From: Cinnamomum chago
Taxonomy: Eukaryota; Streptophyta; Magnoliopsida; Laurales; Lauraceae
Assembly: GCA_038049695.1 (NCBI GenBank)
Contig: CP142453.1
Location: forward strand, 124,037,001-124,101,000
Reading direction: 5' to 3'
Length of the DNA: 64,000 nucleotides
Position numbers and translations under genes: made by a program
Notes under the pieces: generated by a model
Databases searched by the model: none
Told to the model about the DNA's origin: nothing
Seen by the model: the letters and a program-made list of their open reading frames with translations, nothing else
In this document: piece after piece, positions 1 through 13,300 of the stretch
Layout: each line of letters starts with the position of its first letter
Position numbering within the stretch: position 1 is the stretch's first letter

Positions 1-105
1 TGGCATTACAGGCACAGCTGCCCTTGTCGGTCCTTCTGAGACCACAGCGCCACCGGAGACGTCCGATACGGTTCCTGTGAGGTCCCGCCCTTGGTGGGCC
101 CTCTA

Positions 106-330
106 AATGCTAATTTATAGACTAATTAATCCTAATTTATGTTAATCTATGTTAATTATTGGTTAATTATGCTAATCTTTGCTAATTACTACTAATTACT
201 ACTAATCCTTGCTAATTATTGTTAATTGCTATTTATTTGTGCTAATTAGGGGTTGATTAGCGAGATTAGTTAGATTTTCCTAAATTAGTTAGATTAGCTT
301 AGTGGGTTAGTGTTTTTAATTAATCGGGTG
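106..330. repeat. AT-rich degenerate short tandem repeat
   Basis: Variants of GCTAATTATT/ACTAATTACT recur roughly every 9-12 bases through this stretch, giving a degenerate array in the upstream part of the LTR. Units differ by one to three bases, so the array is old or under no constraint. Confidence 0.5.
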
Positions 331-453
331 CTGTGTTAATCCTAGACTATTAGTGTGGGGTAGGCTTAGTTAGTGAGTCTAATTAATTAATTAAGGTTGG
401 GTTAGTGCAAAAGGTGCTCTTCTAGAAGCTTCCTAACCAAAAGACCTAATCTA

Positions 454-473
454 CCCTAACCCTAACCCTAACC
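454..473. repeat. Interstitial telomere-like motif (CCCTAA)3
   Basis: Three perfect CCCTAA units plus CC lie here, and further AACCCTAA-type words follow within 100 bases (about 481 and 550). This is far too short for a telomere. It resembles telo-box promoter motifs and lies about 50 bases upstream of a TATA-like box in the LTR. Confidence 0.6.
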
Positions 474-523
474 ACATGAAAACCCTAAGGTTAATCTAGT
501 CATTAGTCACCCCCCCTTAAACC

Positions 524-530
524 TATAAAA
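524..530 (+). promoter_or_regulatory. Possible LTR TATA box
   Basis: TATAAAA lies downstream of the telomere-like motif and upstream of a long CT-rich, ATG-poor leader (560-690). The position fits a U3 promoter, but there is no transcript evidence. Confidence 0.35.
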
Positions 531-1570
531 CCATCTCTTATCCCAAGATAAACCCTAATCCCTAGATCAGCCCCCATCCCAAGAAAACCTCCAGCAACTA
601 CTTCATTCCCATTGCCTCTCTTCCCCTCCTTCCATTTCTAACTTCCTCTCCTACGTTGAGCTAAGCTTGGTTGCTGAAACTCCATCTTGGTGATACTGCT
701 GCTGTGCTCTTCCTCTTCTTCACTTCAGCTGGAGCAGCCACCCCCCTTCATCTTCTTATTTCCCCTCTCCTTTCCTCTCATTTTCCCTGCCTACTGGAAC
801 CACTACTCTGCTAGAATTCCATTGGAGCTGCAGCACTTCTTCTCATTCATCTCTATTTGTGCTGGAGGAGTCTTGGAGCAGCAGCTGCCGTGTCATCATC
901 TTCCTTCTCTTTCTCCTCTCTGTTTGAGCTGGGATTTACATTAAAGAGTTGCTGCTACAGTTGCTGCTACACCTACTCAGCTGCTGTACCCTTTTCCCCA
1001 TTTTCTCTCCCTCTCATTTCTTCACTTGGGATACTGTTGCCCTGCTGGGAATTCTCCAAGCTATTGCTGCTACTGCTGGAATCTATTCTTAAGAGCTGTA
1101 ACTGCTGTTATTGGGCTGGAAACAATTTCTAAGAGCTGCTGCAGTGTCATCTTCTTCTTCTTCATCTTCCCTGTTCAGCTGAAATTCTGGGATTTCTTTT
1201 CTATTGCTCTGATTCTCTCTACCAACCTCCTCAAACACTAAAGAGGCAAGTGCATCATACTGATAACTTAGGATGTGTGTTTATTTTCGTGATTCCATTA
1301 GTTTTCAGCTCATTATATGTTCAGTTAAGTGATAGTTTACCTCTGAGCTCTGTTTTGTATTTTGGATGGAAAGGTCAATGATGGATGGGGGATTTCACCC
1401 CCCATTTGGAAGATCAGTGGGTCATAAGGTGATTAATGGATGGTTATTGAGTTATTTAATGATTAGAAGTGTTTGGGTGAAGTTTGGAACCAATTGGAAG
1501 TGGTTTGGGCGAAAAAGGAGTCAAAACGGAGAAGTTGCAAAAATTCACCTGACACTGAAATTGCAGTGTG

Positions 1571-1695
1571 CTCGGTCGACCGAGACACCCTCCTCGGTCG
1601 ACCGGCGACACTGCAACCTGCAGAAATTTCAGTCTCAGTTATTTTTCTGCAGACTCGCCCGGGATTCGACCGATAGTGTTCTAGGTCGACCGAGA
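1571..1695. repeat. Cluster of GTCGACCG palindromes in the LTR
   Basis: CTCGGTCGACCGAG at 1571-1584 is a perfect 14-base palindrome. Near-identical words recur at about 1593, 1662 (TTCGACCGAT) and 1682 (AGGTCGACCGAG). A related inverted pair built from CTCGGTTGATC and GATCAACCGAG lies at 2042-2076. The same word type occurs in the unrelated solo LTR at 32535-32690. Confidence 0.7.
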
Positions 1696-3841
1696 CTACT
1701 AAGTTTTTGGGAAAAATTGGCCCTCAGTCATTTTCTTGCAGAAAACCCATTTCAATTAGTTTGGTTGACCCGGCTTAGCCCAGGTTGACCCGGTATACAT
1801 GGTTTTCGCAGGGAATGACTAAAAGTTGGTTTTTCACCCAAAAACTCAGACTGTTTACACCCAAATCAACCTAATACTTAGGATTTACATTTAGAAAGTG
1901 TTTAAAGCTGGAACATCAATCTTTCTAAGGTTTTTAGAGTATGCGGTCAATCACCTAGGCCAGGTTGTTGACCGGACACGCTGTAAGCCTTTAGAAACGA
2001 ATTGAGTTGTCCAGGAAGCCTGATTCAGATTAGTTAGTGCACTCGGTTGATCCTCCCGGCCAGGAGATCAACCGAGCTCACAACACATCAGGTTCGCCTG
2101 GGAAACCCTGATTGTTCCAGTTTTCAACATTTAAGAGTTGTGATCAGTTGTGGGGCCCATTGACCATCCAAATGAGCATTTGTCAGTGATCTAAGCCCGA
2201 GTCAATGGTGTGGCTCAACCTTGACTCGCGGGGACCACTGTTTAGGGTTTAGGTTATTAATCTAAGATGATTCGACCTCTAAGAGTTGTCAACAATGCCC
2301 TTAACCAACTAAGCACCAAATACAGTATTTTACGGCATTAATGACATCGTTTAGAGATCGAATTACCGGAGATGGACCCGAACCTAAAGTGGCCATTACC
2401 TAGGATTGGACCGTTGGATTTCCCGTTGATTCTCTGATTGAAGTTTATACTTCACTGTTATTATTACTCTGTCATTCTTAGATCTTTAGAATAGCTGTTT
2501 ACTATTAATTAAACATAATTGGAAGACTTGAACCTAGGGTATCTAGAGGTGACCCGATGGTGTGGTTTCGGAGATTATTGACCCGTGTCTGTGTCTAGGC
2601 GGGCCCTTATTGGGCCTAAGTGTGGGAATGTGAACCCTTTAGCTTGAAGAGGTAGTTTTATTGGACTGTTAAGCTGTTATGGATTGGAATGGAACTGTTT
2701 ATCAGTATAAGTGGATTAGTTGCATCGTTTGGACAGATTTAGACCAGGCCATGTACTGATGGGCCTTGGTATGGATCCAACGAGTGGGCCTGGACCTTGA
2801 ATGAGATCCAGAGACAGTATTGAGATGTGTAGACCTCTTAGAGATATTGTTAGGACCTTGTTCACGCAAGGCAAAGCCTAGACAGACACAGACCTTAGAG
2901 TATTCTCGAGTCGGCATGAACATTCACTCGGTTGATTTAAGCTCAGCCTGTGGACTGATCATCCCCGGTAGGAGCTAGATGAGTGTTGTAGAGCTATCAT
3001 GATGAGCTGTGGGGTTGAGACGGACGGTGTGATACCGTGCCGGTCTGGAGTGTTGAGATGATGAGTTGATGAGTGATATGTGGGATTAGTTATTCCCAGC
3101 ACTGGTGAGATTTCCCCGCCGCAACTGGGTTTAGTATGGGAGGGCCGCGGCATAATATCCCGTGGTATTCCAGCTCGTGTGAATGTGCCACCTTGTTGTA
3201 GTAGTTTAGATGATTTCATTTATACTGATTCCTTATGATTTAAATGCACAACTGCCTAGTTCATTTCCCTTGCTATTCATTTAATTTATGTACCTGTCTT
3301 TAATTCCTTTGATATATATGTTCTATGTTAGTAGTATGCTGTAACTTGCCAGATCGTTTAGATCTGACCCATTCATTGGTGCTTAGGCCTTGATCCTGAG
3401 ATCCCAGACGATGCATTAGCTCTAGTGGAGGCACCTGTCGCAGGAGAGTACGCATGGGGTCCGGCCGACACGGATGTCTAGCCGGAGGGCGAGGAGTATC
3501 TACATGGATTTTGAGAGTTTTTTGTTATTTGGGTTTTGAGAGAACAATTTTGTAGTGAGTTGGGGTAGAACTCAAATGTATTAACTTTAATTTACACTGA
3601 ACCATTTTAAAGTAAACTGTAGTTCTGCTCATACTTAATATATATCGATACATATTGCTTCCGCTTTATTTAATCGTTATGCTTCCGCAAATTTAAATGT
3701 TATTACCATATGGTTCAAAAAGTTTTAAATTGGACTTCACTGCGGCCTACGATCTTGGAAGTTCTCGGATTTTCCGGGAAGTAGCGCACCAACTTCGGGT
3801 ATCCGAGCGATTATATCGGTATCCGGAATTGGGGCGTTACA

Positions 3842-6800
3842 GTTCCTCTAGGAGAACTAGTAGAATGGAAATGAGAGAGAAACAATGATAGTGGGAAGAA
3901 AACTTTCTTTTGGAATTGGAATGGAACTTTTATATTTTTAATCATTGCCTTGTAATTAAATAGGTAAGTGATTAGCTTGTATATAGTGTAAATCAATTTT
4001 GGTTTTATATACAATGTATATTTGTGAATACTTACGCATAATGTATATTTGATATTCCTTGTGAATTTTAATGCGTTGAGATTCACGGGAGTAAGTATGC
4101 GACACGACTTGGGATTATCTTGGATTAGTCATAATCTCGGTCTCGGGTCGTGTCAGAACTCCTTACAGTAATACAAGGGTTGTCTCTAAGAATTTTGAAT
4201 TTCTTATTTGATTGAGTTTAGAAGATGAGAATTAATTGAACTAGCCAAATAAAAACCCACTTGCGACTCGCAAAATTCTCAAAATTCTGAATTTCAAAAG
4301 GCCGCTTTACCTTAAGCATTTTGCAATCCTAATGCTTACAACCAAATAGACACTTACTATGTTTCTTCAAAACGTCTAATCTTTAATTAGGGTTATCTTC
4401 CTTATATGTACTCTGGGCCTCTTGAAGGAAATTGGTGCAATTTGTGGCTGCTGAGTCCTTCAATTTGGATGAGCAAATTAGTTATTTCATGCATATTTGT
4501 AACTTCTTAAAACTTCTTTTATTTTTTCAATCACATGCTGGGTCATGTGGCATATCTTGATTATCAGCCCAACCCATATGTATCTCCTGAGTTCCAGCCT
4601 TGGGTACGTGATACAAACTCCTCTTCAAGTCCACCACATTCTCTCCCAATTAACAAAGGACAACAAACAATTATATATTAAGAGTGATATCTTACCGATC
4701 AAAAAAATTATTATGAGATCTATACTTCAATTAGCAATCCCATATTTCCAACTCTCTCAGAAGGTGGGGGTGTAACATTGGAACAACCATCCTTTGTTTT
4801 TAGTGCGTCTTCTACTTCTATTAATCAAGAGAAATCCATGTAATTCCCACCTGACTCACCAACAGATTGTACTTGTTTGGTTGAGATTTTAAAAACCAAA
4901 TGCTTTCTCCACTTCAAATGGACTGAGAGTATCAGACTCTTAATTAACATGCACCTGCGACTGGGATCGTGCATGGATAAATTTAGACATCTGATCCATT
5001 GGTTAAGAAAAACAATTAGCGACGGTCTTCAGCTATGATGTATATAACTCCATTTATTGGATGTTGACATCCACCTAGAGAAAGTTGAGGTTGGTGGTTA
5101 ATCAAAGGCTAAAAGGCGAGCCGCTGGGAGAGATCACATTGATGATTGACCTCGATCGGCAATGTGTACATAACATGCAGATTTCAAGCCAACACTGCTT
5201 TCCTCACAGGAAAAACAGAAAAACATAAATAAAAGTCAACATTGCTTCATGCTGATGCAGTTGTTTGAAGGTTTGAAATGTAATGTGTATACATGATTTT
5301 CACAACCAACATAAAAGTCAAAATGTTTGTTGAGAGCCTTAATGCAATGGAGGGAGATAGAGACACAAAGATGCACATGAGCCTTATGAGCAATTCTATC
5401 TCTTTCATACTCACACTTATCCTATATAAATAGCATGATCAGTCCTAATCGACTTCAGGCCACCATTAGTTTCCCATCAGGTTTATTCATTGAAATCGAT
5501 GCACACATTAATTTGTGTTTTAGTGGTAAGGCAATCGTCTATCATTAGATCTACCATGAGTTTATCCATCGTTTCTTATGAATTTTATACTATGTGATAT
5601 AAGAGTTTATTTATTTTATTATGGGTTTTATTAAGAATTTGTGTCATGCTCAATATCTTGGAATTCATTCATCTTATGTTTGAGTATCTTGGGCTCGTGA
5701 TTTCGAGTATTATTTTAATTCATTATTTAATTTGCATAAAACTCAACGTATGCATCACGAGCTTTATGATAAAATATATTAATATAATATTTAAGACCTT
5801 ATTAAGGAAAATGCTTGTAAATTAAGCCTGCTAATTCTTTCATTTTTTTTAAAGCTTGCAATTCTTTCATTTTTTTTTAAAGCCTTTAACGTCTCAACCA
5901 ATATAAACAAAGGAAGGCAAAACCAAGTGATAAAACAATTTGAGCCAAAGAAAATGTGTATTCGTACGTTGTAATGTAACAGTTACCGAACTTTGTGTTA
6001 TGCCATTTGATATTCATTGTTACACCACTCTCTATTATCTAAAGTTTTTAAAGTGAGTGGTTTTCAATATGGCATTAAAGTGAGAGGTCAAGTGTTTGAA
6101 TCTCCAATGTTGTGGTATGCCCTAGGGCCATACCGGAGGTGTTATGATGCAATTTGATATGCATGGTTATGCCACTCTCTATGCAACGTGACAAGTTAAT
6201 TATATGCTCAATAGAATACAAGAGTAAGAATCTCAGCAAAATTGCACTTAGATATAACAGCCTACACCTTTAGGTGCTGATTAAAACCAATATTGTGCTC
6301 CATTCTAGATCAAAACTCTAGTATTCTGGTTTAATTGTGTGGATATTCTAGTTTGTCGGAAAAAAGAAGAGATCTTTGTGATGGATAAACAATTAAAAGA
6401 AGACCCTTTTTGGATCTTGCATAGCTTAGGCTATATCAACCCTCCTTTTTTTTTATAATTGGGAATTCAAACTCGCACACTCTACTAACACATAATTATC
6501 TAGCACCAGCTAAGCTACAATGGAGGGACTAAACTATGTTAACGCGTTTATGGATCTGTTCGTACTATATATATTTATCCGTGGAATGGATGGAACCCGA
6601 CTTGCATGCGCATGGAGGGTTGAAAGTTACCCTTACTAGAATGGGTGCTAGTCTAATAACCAATGCACAACAGAAGTAAAGATCAAATAAAAGTGAATTA
6701 GCAAATAAATCTATCAGACAATCACTACGAAAAGGCAGACACAATCTTTCACGTGGAAACCTATCTAGTGAAAAAAAACCACGATCTAAAATCAAGAACT

Positions 6801-7569
6801 AATAAACAATTACAATATATACACACAACTCTCTTTTCTCAATCAGTACATCGACCTAAGGACTATAATTGTTATTGCACAACATCTCATGTTGCCACGG
6901 CTTCTCTGCCTTGCACAATTCCCCACAGTTGATCCAACGGCACCTTGAGAACCAAGATGTACCAATCTTCTGCTAGAGAGTATAAGCAGCAAAACCTTAT
7001 AGAGCAGTTATTCAGCACAACCTCTTAATGATGGCTCTAGAGAATCAAAGAATCTCTCCTACGGTTTTCTCACATCAAAACAATGAGAGAATTAATTGAT
7101 GTGTATCTTAGAGTTGAGAGAAACATCTTTTATATAACTCCAAAGCCGTGCCTTAGTATTATAACACAAATAAGACTTAAAGTGGAAAGCACCGGTTGCC
7201 AAAGTAAAAAATTAGCACGGCTCACTTTGAAATTTTCTCGACATCCGATTGATCGGGCCTTATGGGTTCACCGGAAATTCTTCTGATTTCTTTTCTGTCT
7301 TCGCTTTAGATCTTCCGGAGACACAACCACAGTCCATTTTAAAATAAATAGAAAATACAACTAATGGACCCAAAATTTTGTCCTACCCATAAATTAGCCA
7401 ACACAAATAAAATCCTAACCCGGGTTACTACAAAATGCAATGAAATTCCAAAACATAAATGAAATTTTAAAAGACCCTTCAAACTCCATTGAAGGACAAA
7501 AAACAGAGGACCTTCGATTATTTTGGTTTCTTAATTTTCATCCCAGCAAGGACAAAGCACATTTTTTAA
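3842..7569. other. Gene-free AT-rich intergenic DNA
   Basis: No ORF of recognisable family was found on either strand. Small local duplications are visible: a 30-base T-rich unit repeated at 5822-5882, and a direct repeat of about 40 bases at about 5998 and 6150 that ends in CACTCTCTAT. A tRNA-like SINE fragment on the minus strand is listed separately. Confidence 0.6.
6446..6530 (-). mobile_element. tRNA-derived SINE-like fragment
   Basis: Read on the minus strand, the segment contains an A-box-like word (TAGCTTAGCTGGT) and, about 45 bases later, a B-box-like word (GAGTTTGAATTCCC). An A-run follows (T8 at about 6449 on the plus strand). The order and spacing of boxes match tRNA-derived SINE heads. 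It does not fold as an intact tRNA gene and no target duplication was found. Confidence 0.45.
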
Positions 7570-7992
7570 CCCTCTATTTGGGAAGTGGGGGGAATGGGGG
7601 GGAGTTAAAAAAATAGGAGAAAAATGGGGGGAAAATAATTTTGGAGGGTGTTTGGGAAGGGGGGAAGGGAAAATGGGGGAGGGGGAAATGGAGGGAAAAA
7701 TGAGTTGTTTTCCCTCAAAAAATTTACCCCCAAAACAGGGGGGAAATTGAGGGGAAAAGAGGGAAAAGTGATGGAAATGACCAAACTGTCACTTTACTCT
7801 AATTGAATTTTTTTCAAAAGTAAGAATAAAATGGTCTTTGTCTCTGTACCTCACAAACAAACAAAATTATATTTTTTTCACTTTTCTTTCCCCTACTTTT
7901 TTACTTCCCAAACGAGATGAGGAAAAATTAATTTCCCCTCCCCTCTTCTTCCTTATCCCCTCCCCTCCCCTCCTCCGTTCCCAAACGGACGG
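7570..7992. mobile_element. Harbinger/Tourist-like non-autonomous element, 423 bp
   Basis: Imperfect terminal inverted repeats bound the element: CCCTCTATTTGGGAA on the left, and the reverse complement of the right end is CCGTCCGTTTGGGAA. The element is flanked by TAA on both sides (7567-7569 and 7993-7995), the 3-bp target site typical of PIF/Harbinger. The left half is purine-rich with G-runs and the right half pyrimidine-rich, so the whole element can fold back. It encodes nothing. Confidence 0.65.
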
Positions 7993-9628
7993 TAAGACTA
8001 GTATCCCCAATGTGTAAAATGTCAGCCTTTAACACATGTAAGAAGCATGTCCGGATTTACCAAAAGAGAAAAAAAAAGGTAAGAGGCGTATGTCCAGACT
8101 CTTGGTCATCCACAACATTTAAAAAAGGGAAAAGGAAGCTTACTTTGTAAGTAACGACAGCTGTGAGTCTATGACAAGGAAATAATGTCTACGGTCAAGT
8201 TAGACAAATTCATTTTTTCACAAAGTCCCGAAAAACCCATATTTGAGAATTTTGAATTCACGAGATCTCATACTAGTGAGAATTTTCATGTTTTGGAATT
8301 TTCATATTCGACAACTTAAAATTTAGATTTAGTAGTCCTCACTTTTGGGAATTTAAGCAATGATATAGATCTCTCTCTATAAATATAAACATATATACAT
8401 ACACAATTATCATATAAAACCTCAATCAACTATACAAATTTTCACTGAAAAAGCCATATTCCAAGGGTAACGTGAAATCCTCAAACCTAAAGATTCGTCA
8501 CGAATTTCTCACATGTTATCTATAATTCTCCAAAGAAGCAAAAGAGATAGCACCCTTCTTGTTTGCCACCATTCAATTCCGAATCATTGGATCTCAACCA
8601 CACCTATATACACTTTAGGCCCCAAGTTCACATAGATAAGAAAGTATTCACAATTGGACTAAAGTGATTCACTCAAAATCTGATGGTGAGAAAGTCCCTA
8701 ATTAAAAAAAGAGGTGATAATTGAACCTGTCTAAGAAAAAGCAGCCCTATGCAGTAACAACACAAAACACTAAAAAGGTCGAAAGCAACACACGTGCGTC
8801 CGAATACACTGGATCATGACATCAGTCCACTATCACGACTGCATCATTCATAAACTACTCACCAAACCCGCATCCCAATGGGCAAAACCTAGTCGGCACA
8901 CGACTGCATCTTTCTCTAAAATAAAAAAATCATCAACTGAGCTTCCTCTACCTTTTAAGTGTTATTTCTTGGTTGGTGAATGAGAATGACAAAGCTCTAC
9001 TTCAACTATAGTCAATGATACCAACTTTTATAAGAATGAACAGTAATTAGTGATATCATCCGATGTCCAAACCATCTATTTAATGGGTCCCATTTTAGAA
9101 TTAGTAAAGATGTTTCCTGATTTGTTTCTAATCATCCATCTAAATTAAGATGATGCGAACGATCCCTCTAAATTAAGATGATGCGAACGATAATCTTTTT
9201 CTGGATTTTGAGATTCAAGTTTCCGGTAATTGAAAGAGTGGCATAAGGTGGTGTCGGTTAATAGAAATAGATGTAAGGGAGTTAGTAGTGTTTGAGGTAT
9301 TTGCTTTTAACCTAAACTAGAGAACAAAACTCAGAATCTTTGCCCATTTTACAATCTTTAGAAGTTGTAACCACCACATGATGTAAAGTATAATATAAGA
9401 ACTCCCTAGAAAACACTATCATATCCGAAGATTTAATTACAAAACGAAAACGTAGATGGATGGTGCATCGAATTCAGACATTAGAATTAGATACATACAG
9501 TATACAATACCAAGCTCTTACTTTTTTAGAATCCACCAAATTTGCAAAACAAAAAAAAAAAAAAAAAATCGCAAAACATACAGATTTATATTTTTTTTGT
9601 TCTGTGATATTTTAGGCTCTCGTTCAAA
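7993..9628. other. Gene-free intergenic DNA, 3' side of the 9629-10330 gene
   Basis: No coding sequence was recognised. A 27-base unit containing AAATTAAGATGATGCGAACG is tandemly duplicated at about 9140-9190, and there is an A-run at 9550-9568. Confidence 0.55.
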
Positions 9629-10330
9629 TCAAACCCTGATTAGAGTCGCGCGATCGTGCACCATCTTCATCGTCTTCGGGTATCCAAATATCTTAATCGG
9701 ACTCGGCAAACGCCATCGGGCCCATCCCCAAACCTTAAATCTCACATCTCGACCCGATATTTCCTTTTTAGGATCCGAGTAACAAGAGAACCCGACGGAT
9801 CTCGATCTCTGCATCTGCATCTGGTTCTTCGTCGCCGACGACTTCTTCCCATCTTCCGTTCTCCTCTTCGTCTTCGCCGTCTTCAAGAACGACCAGAACG
9901 AAGCCGAAGACGATGACCTATTCCATGTCTCCGGCGGAGGAGGAGGAGGGAGATTTTCTGCGCTTTTGTCGCCGGATTTGGCGGCGCGGATGAAGGAGAA
10001 AGCGGCGGATCGAGAGCGGCGGAAGGCGGGCTCGCTTTCGATGAGGAAGGACATCCGGGCGACGGATCCGACGGAGGCGCCGGATTTGGAGAAAGGAGGG
10101 TAGGTAAAGGAGAAGGAGGACGAGGAGGAGGAAGAAGAAGAAGAGGAGGAGTCGGTGGAGGGGTGGAGGCAGGCGCAGGGGCGGAGGTGGGCGCAGTCGG
10201 GGCAGAGGAGGTTGAGGCGGTTGGTGAGGCAGACAGGGCAGACGCCGGTTCGGGTGGAGGAAGGGTGTTTACGGCATTTCCCGTACTCTTCTTCTCCTTC
10301 CGCGTCTTCTGGAAACAACTCCATTATCAT
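9629..10330 (-). CDS. Plant-specific protein with Cys-rich N terminus (DUF740/OCTOPUS-like pattern), 233 aa
   Basis: A single-exon ORF on the minus strand starts at the ATG at 10330-10328; a second in-frame ATG two codons on is equally plausible. It ends with TGA at 9631-9629. The N terminus carries nine closely spaced cysteines (C19, C31xxC34, C43xxC46, C52xC54 among them) beginning with a CRKHP motif, a pattern seen in plant DUF740/OCTOPUS-related proteins and likely metal-binding. A serine tract (about residues 60-72), basic Ser-rich segments, a poly-proline run (about 127-132) and a basic C terminus follow. There is no signal peptide or membrane segment. The coding region is clearly more GC-rich than its flanks. 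Function is unknown; a membrane-associated scaffold role would be inference from the family only. The antisense and shifted ORFs here are shadows. Confidence 0.75.
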   Translation of the reverse strand: MIMELFPEDAEGEEEYGKCRKHPSSTRTGVCPVCLTNRLNLLCPDCAHLRPCACLHPSTDSSSSSSSSSSSSFSFTYPPFSKSGASVGSVARMSFLIESEPAFRRSRSAAFSFIRAAKSGDKSAENLPPPPPPETWNRSSSSASFWSFLKTAKTKRRTEDGKKSSATKNQMQMQRSRSVGFSCYSDPKKEISGRDVRFKVWGWARWRLPSPIKIFGYPKTMKMVHDRATLIRV

Positions 10331-13300
10331 TATCGCTTGCGCTTCTTTGTTTTCTCCCTTTCTTCTCTTCTCTTCTCTTCTCTTCTCGTTCTGACTTCTG
10401 ATTTGTTTTTTTGTTGGGTTGTGTTAGTGGTGGAGTGTGGGAGATAAGAAGAGAGGAGTTTAAAAGCTTAGGAAAGTAGGGGTGGAGGATTTGGGGAAGT
10501 TGGTTGATGGATATTTGGTACATTTGGGTTGGTTGTTTAAAAGAGGATGAGTAAGGGTGGACAAGTCCTGTTGAGTTAAAAGCTAACTGTGGTTAAAAAG
10601 AGTGCAGGGTGACGTTGTAATTTGATTGCATGTCTATGAACAGGAGAAGCCAGCCTAGCCTCAAAATGACTTTTTTTATTATTATTTTGAGTCCAAACCT
10701 CTAATGACCACAATCAAACTTCTAATCACTGTCTGTCTGATAATGTGATTGATCATGAGACGGAGTCTTATTTAAGTGAAATTCGAGAATATAAAGTTGG
10801 AGGGGAATGGCATTCCATTTTAACCGTTCAGATAATCAATAGGTAGGCTTAGAAGTAGAGTTTCATATATTTCATTTATTGAGAGAATGATAGGACATCG
10901 GCTGAAGCTTGAGGAGATTCATGGTAAAGTAAGTTCGGAAAAAATTAGAACATGTGTGTCTTTTTTCAAAACAACCTAACATTTCTTTTCTGATTTTTTA
11001 AAATAGTTATTGATAAAAGGTTATTACTAAAATCATAGCTGAAAATCAAAACTAGTTTTAACTATCTCATGCTGTTGGCACAAGTGTTTAAGTTGAATAA
11101 TTAACAATGAGATGGCTTTTACCCTTTTAGTTTTTTCTTTATTTTTTTAGGAATAAAAGCATTTCACTATTTACCAAAAAAAGAAAAAAAAAAGTAATGA
11201 TTTCTTGTGTAAATGCATTTCTCCATGCTCTTAAAAAATATAGTCTGCAAATCAATCAATGCATCCCATTAATAAAATCCAAGCTGCTCAAGATAAAAAA
11301 AAATAAAATGCACTCCCGCGTATTGTCTCTAGGCCCAAATTTCAATATAATTTATGTTGATCATATATAAACACCTGCATCTACTCTCTTCAATTTATGT
11401 ATTTTTATTGTGTATTTTTAATAATATTTTTTATAATAGGCCCAATTGAAGAAAAAATTCCCTCAAAATTAAATACATAAGGACTTCTTTTAGCAATTTG
11501 GATTTTTAAGTGGGAGATACTTATAATTTCTCAGGCATACAAAGAAATATCCTCTAACCTCTGATGTTAGAAAGATCCATCCCTTACTAATCTTGCTGGA
11601 CAAACGTCAGCACAAAAGCATCATGCATGTATTGCGTGCAATGGACAAAAGCCTCTTAATCTTTGCCTGAAATAGTCAGCAACCGCATTGATTATGCAAT
11701 CCATCTTACAAGAGGCATGGAAGTCAAGTCATCCAAAACCCAAAGGCCCCCCCCCCCCCCCCCCCCCCCCCAAAAAAGAAAGGTTTTTACTTTTAACTTG
11801 GAAGTGGGAAATTTTCTTCTTTATCAACATTCGGTAATTCGTATAAAATTCTCAAATAATTTATTTCCGACAATTCGACAAAGATAATATTGAATTCTCA
11901 AACAAAAATAAACATAAATTCTAAAACAATTCGACAATTCTTCTTCCTTTCCTTCTTCTTGTTTTTTTTTTTTTTTTTTTTACTTTGCTGCTCGGCTAGG
12001 GCTGGGAGTCTATATGTCTAAATATAAATATTAGGGTTTTCTCCTTCTAATATGGAGAGAATACCGTATTTAGATGTTAAGTTCAGGTAAATGAAGAATT
12101 AATGACAAAATATCTAAAAAAGGAATTTTTTTAAAAAAAACAAAAGTTGAGCACATTATTATTATTTTTTATTTTAGTAGACAAATGGCCCATTAACTTT
12201 TGGGCACATTATTATTATTTTTTTATTTTGGTAGGCAGATGGGCCATTAACTTAGGCATTGAGTGGTAGTCAAAATCTCACGTAAGTTCAATTTATTAAA
12301 GAAAACTTTTTTAATAATTTTTCAGATGACCCCACTAACACCCATGTAGCGCTACCCATGTTTTAACCCAAGGAAAGCCCCCTAGCCCCACTATTGGTTT
12401 TGGCGTTTAATAGGCCCTTTGTACTGATGCCTTTTCTTAACCAAAGAGGCCAATCATTTTATACAAATTCAGATACAAAAGTTTTTATATTGAAAAATGA
12501 CCTTATTTACACACTAGTTCACATGTAATTAAACTAGTGATGTATAATCATGCACACATTATCCAATGGGATCATCTGTAAATGGTATACGCACGTACAA
12601 CATTTACATATGTAAGTGAGTGAAATGAAATGACCTAATCATGTGAAATAAAGATGTTGAATGTATAAAGATTATTACTATTTAGACTGAAAGTGGAGTT
12701 CTTCGCTGAGCATGATTGCTATCTAGAGTTCGGACAAGGTGCATGGAAAACAAGTTGACGAGATTGACTATCATCTTGGCATCAGAAAATTAATCGGACC
12801 AATGGGACTTTAAGTTTGTAGGGCTCAATTGCCTATCAGAGACTATAGCAATTATAATTGCATCCGCCTAAAAAAGAAGTAAATATACCAAACATCAACA
12901 TCTAAATAATTTGATTTTTATAAGTCGATATATTCCAATTAACCTTTTTAGTTTAAGTCCAGCATTTCTCATTAGTCTAATATGCATCAATACATTTCAC
13001 ACCGGCTTATAAAAGCAAGGGAGAGATTCCAGTTGTAAAAGCTGTAAAAGATTATAATTAATAATATACCATGACATATATATAGGGGAATGTTCATATG
13101 CATCCATCCCTCACCGTAGTACAAATAAATATTTGTTGTTTTATTAATTTCATCATCATTATTGAGCACTCTTCACGTCTTTTCAGTAATTGAAAAAAAC
13201 CAGCAAGTGCATATTTGAGTACTGAATATAGTAACCAAGTTCAGGTGTCATTTTAAGGATTGGTCACAAGGGTCTTGCTTGTGAGACTCACCTGAAATCA

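Larger units (their letters stand above)
1..3841 (+). mobile_element. Large LTR (3' part), probable Ty3/gypsy retrotransposon
   Basis: The segment ends at 3831-3841 with GGGGCGTTACA, a common terminus of plant Ty3/gypsy LTRs, and unrelated AT-rich DNA follows. No primer-binding site follows the terminus, so this is a 3' LTR or a solo LTR rather than a 5' LTR. The matching TG start was not found, so the left end lies outside the window or is degraded. There is no gag-pol coding sequence; all ORFs here are short and unlike known proteins. A TATA-like box at 524-530 and a CT-rich leader after it suggest plus-strand transcription. Lineage is inferred from terminus style only. Confidence 0.6.

Noticed and set aside
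454-473. Telomere or subtelomere at the left edge
   Set aside because: Only three CCCTAA units exist and they sit inside an LTR; no array or terminal structure.
9456-9916. Plus-strand ORFs of 86-108 aa overlapping the 9629-10330 gene
   Set aside because: They are antisense shadows of a GC-rich coding region with low-complexity Arg/Ser content.
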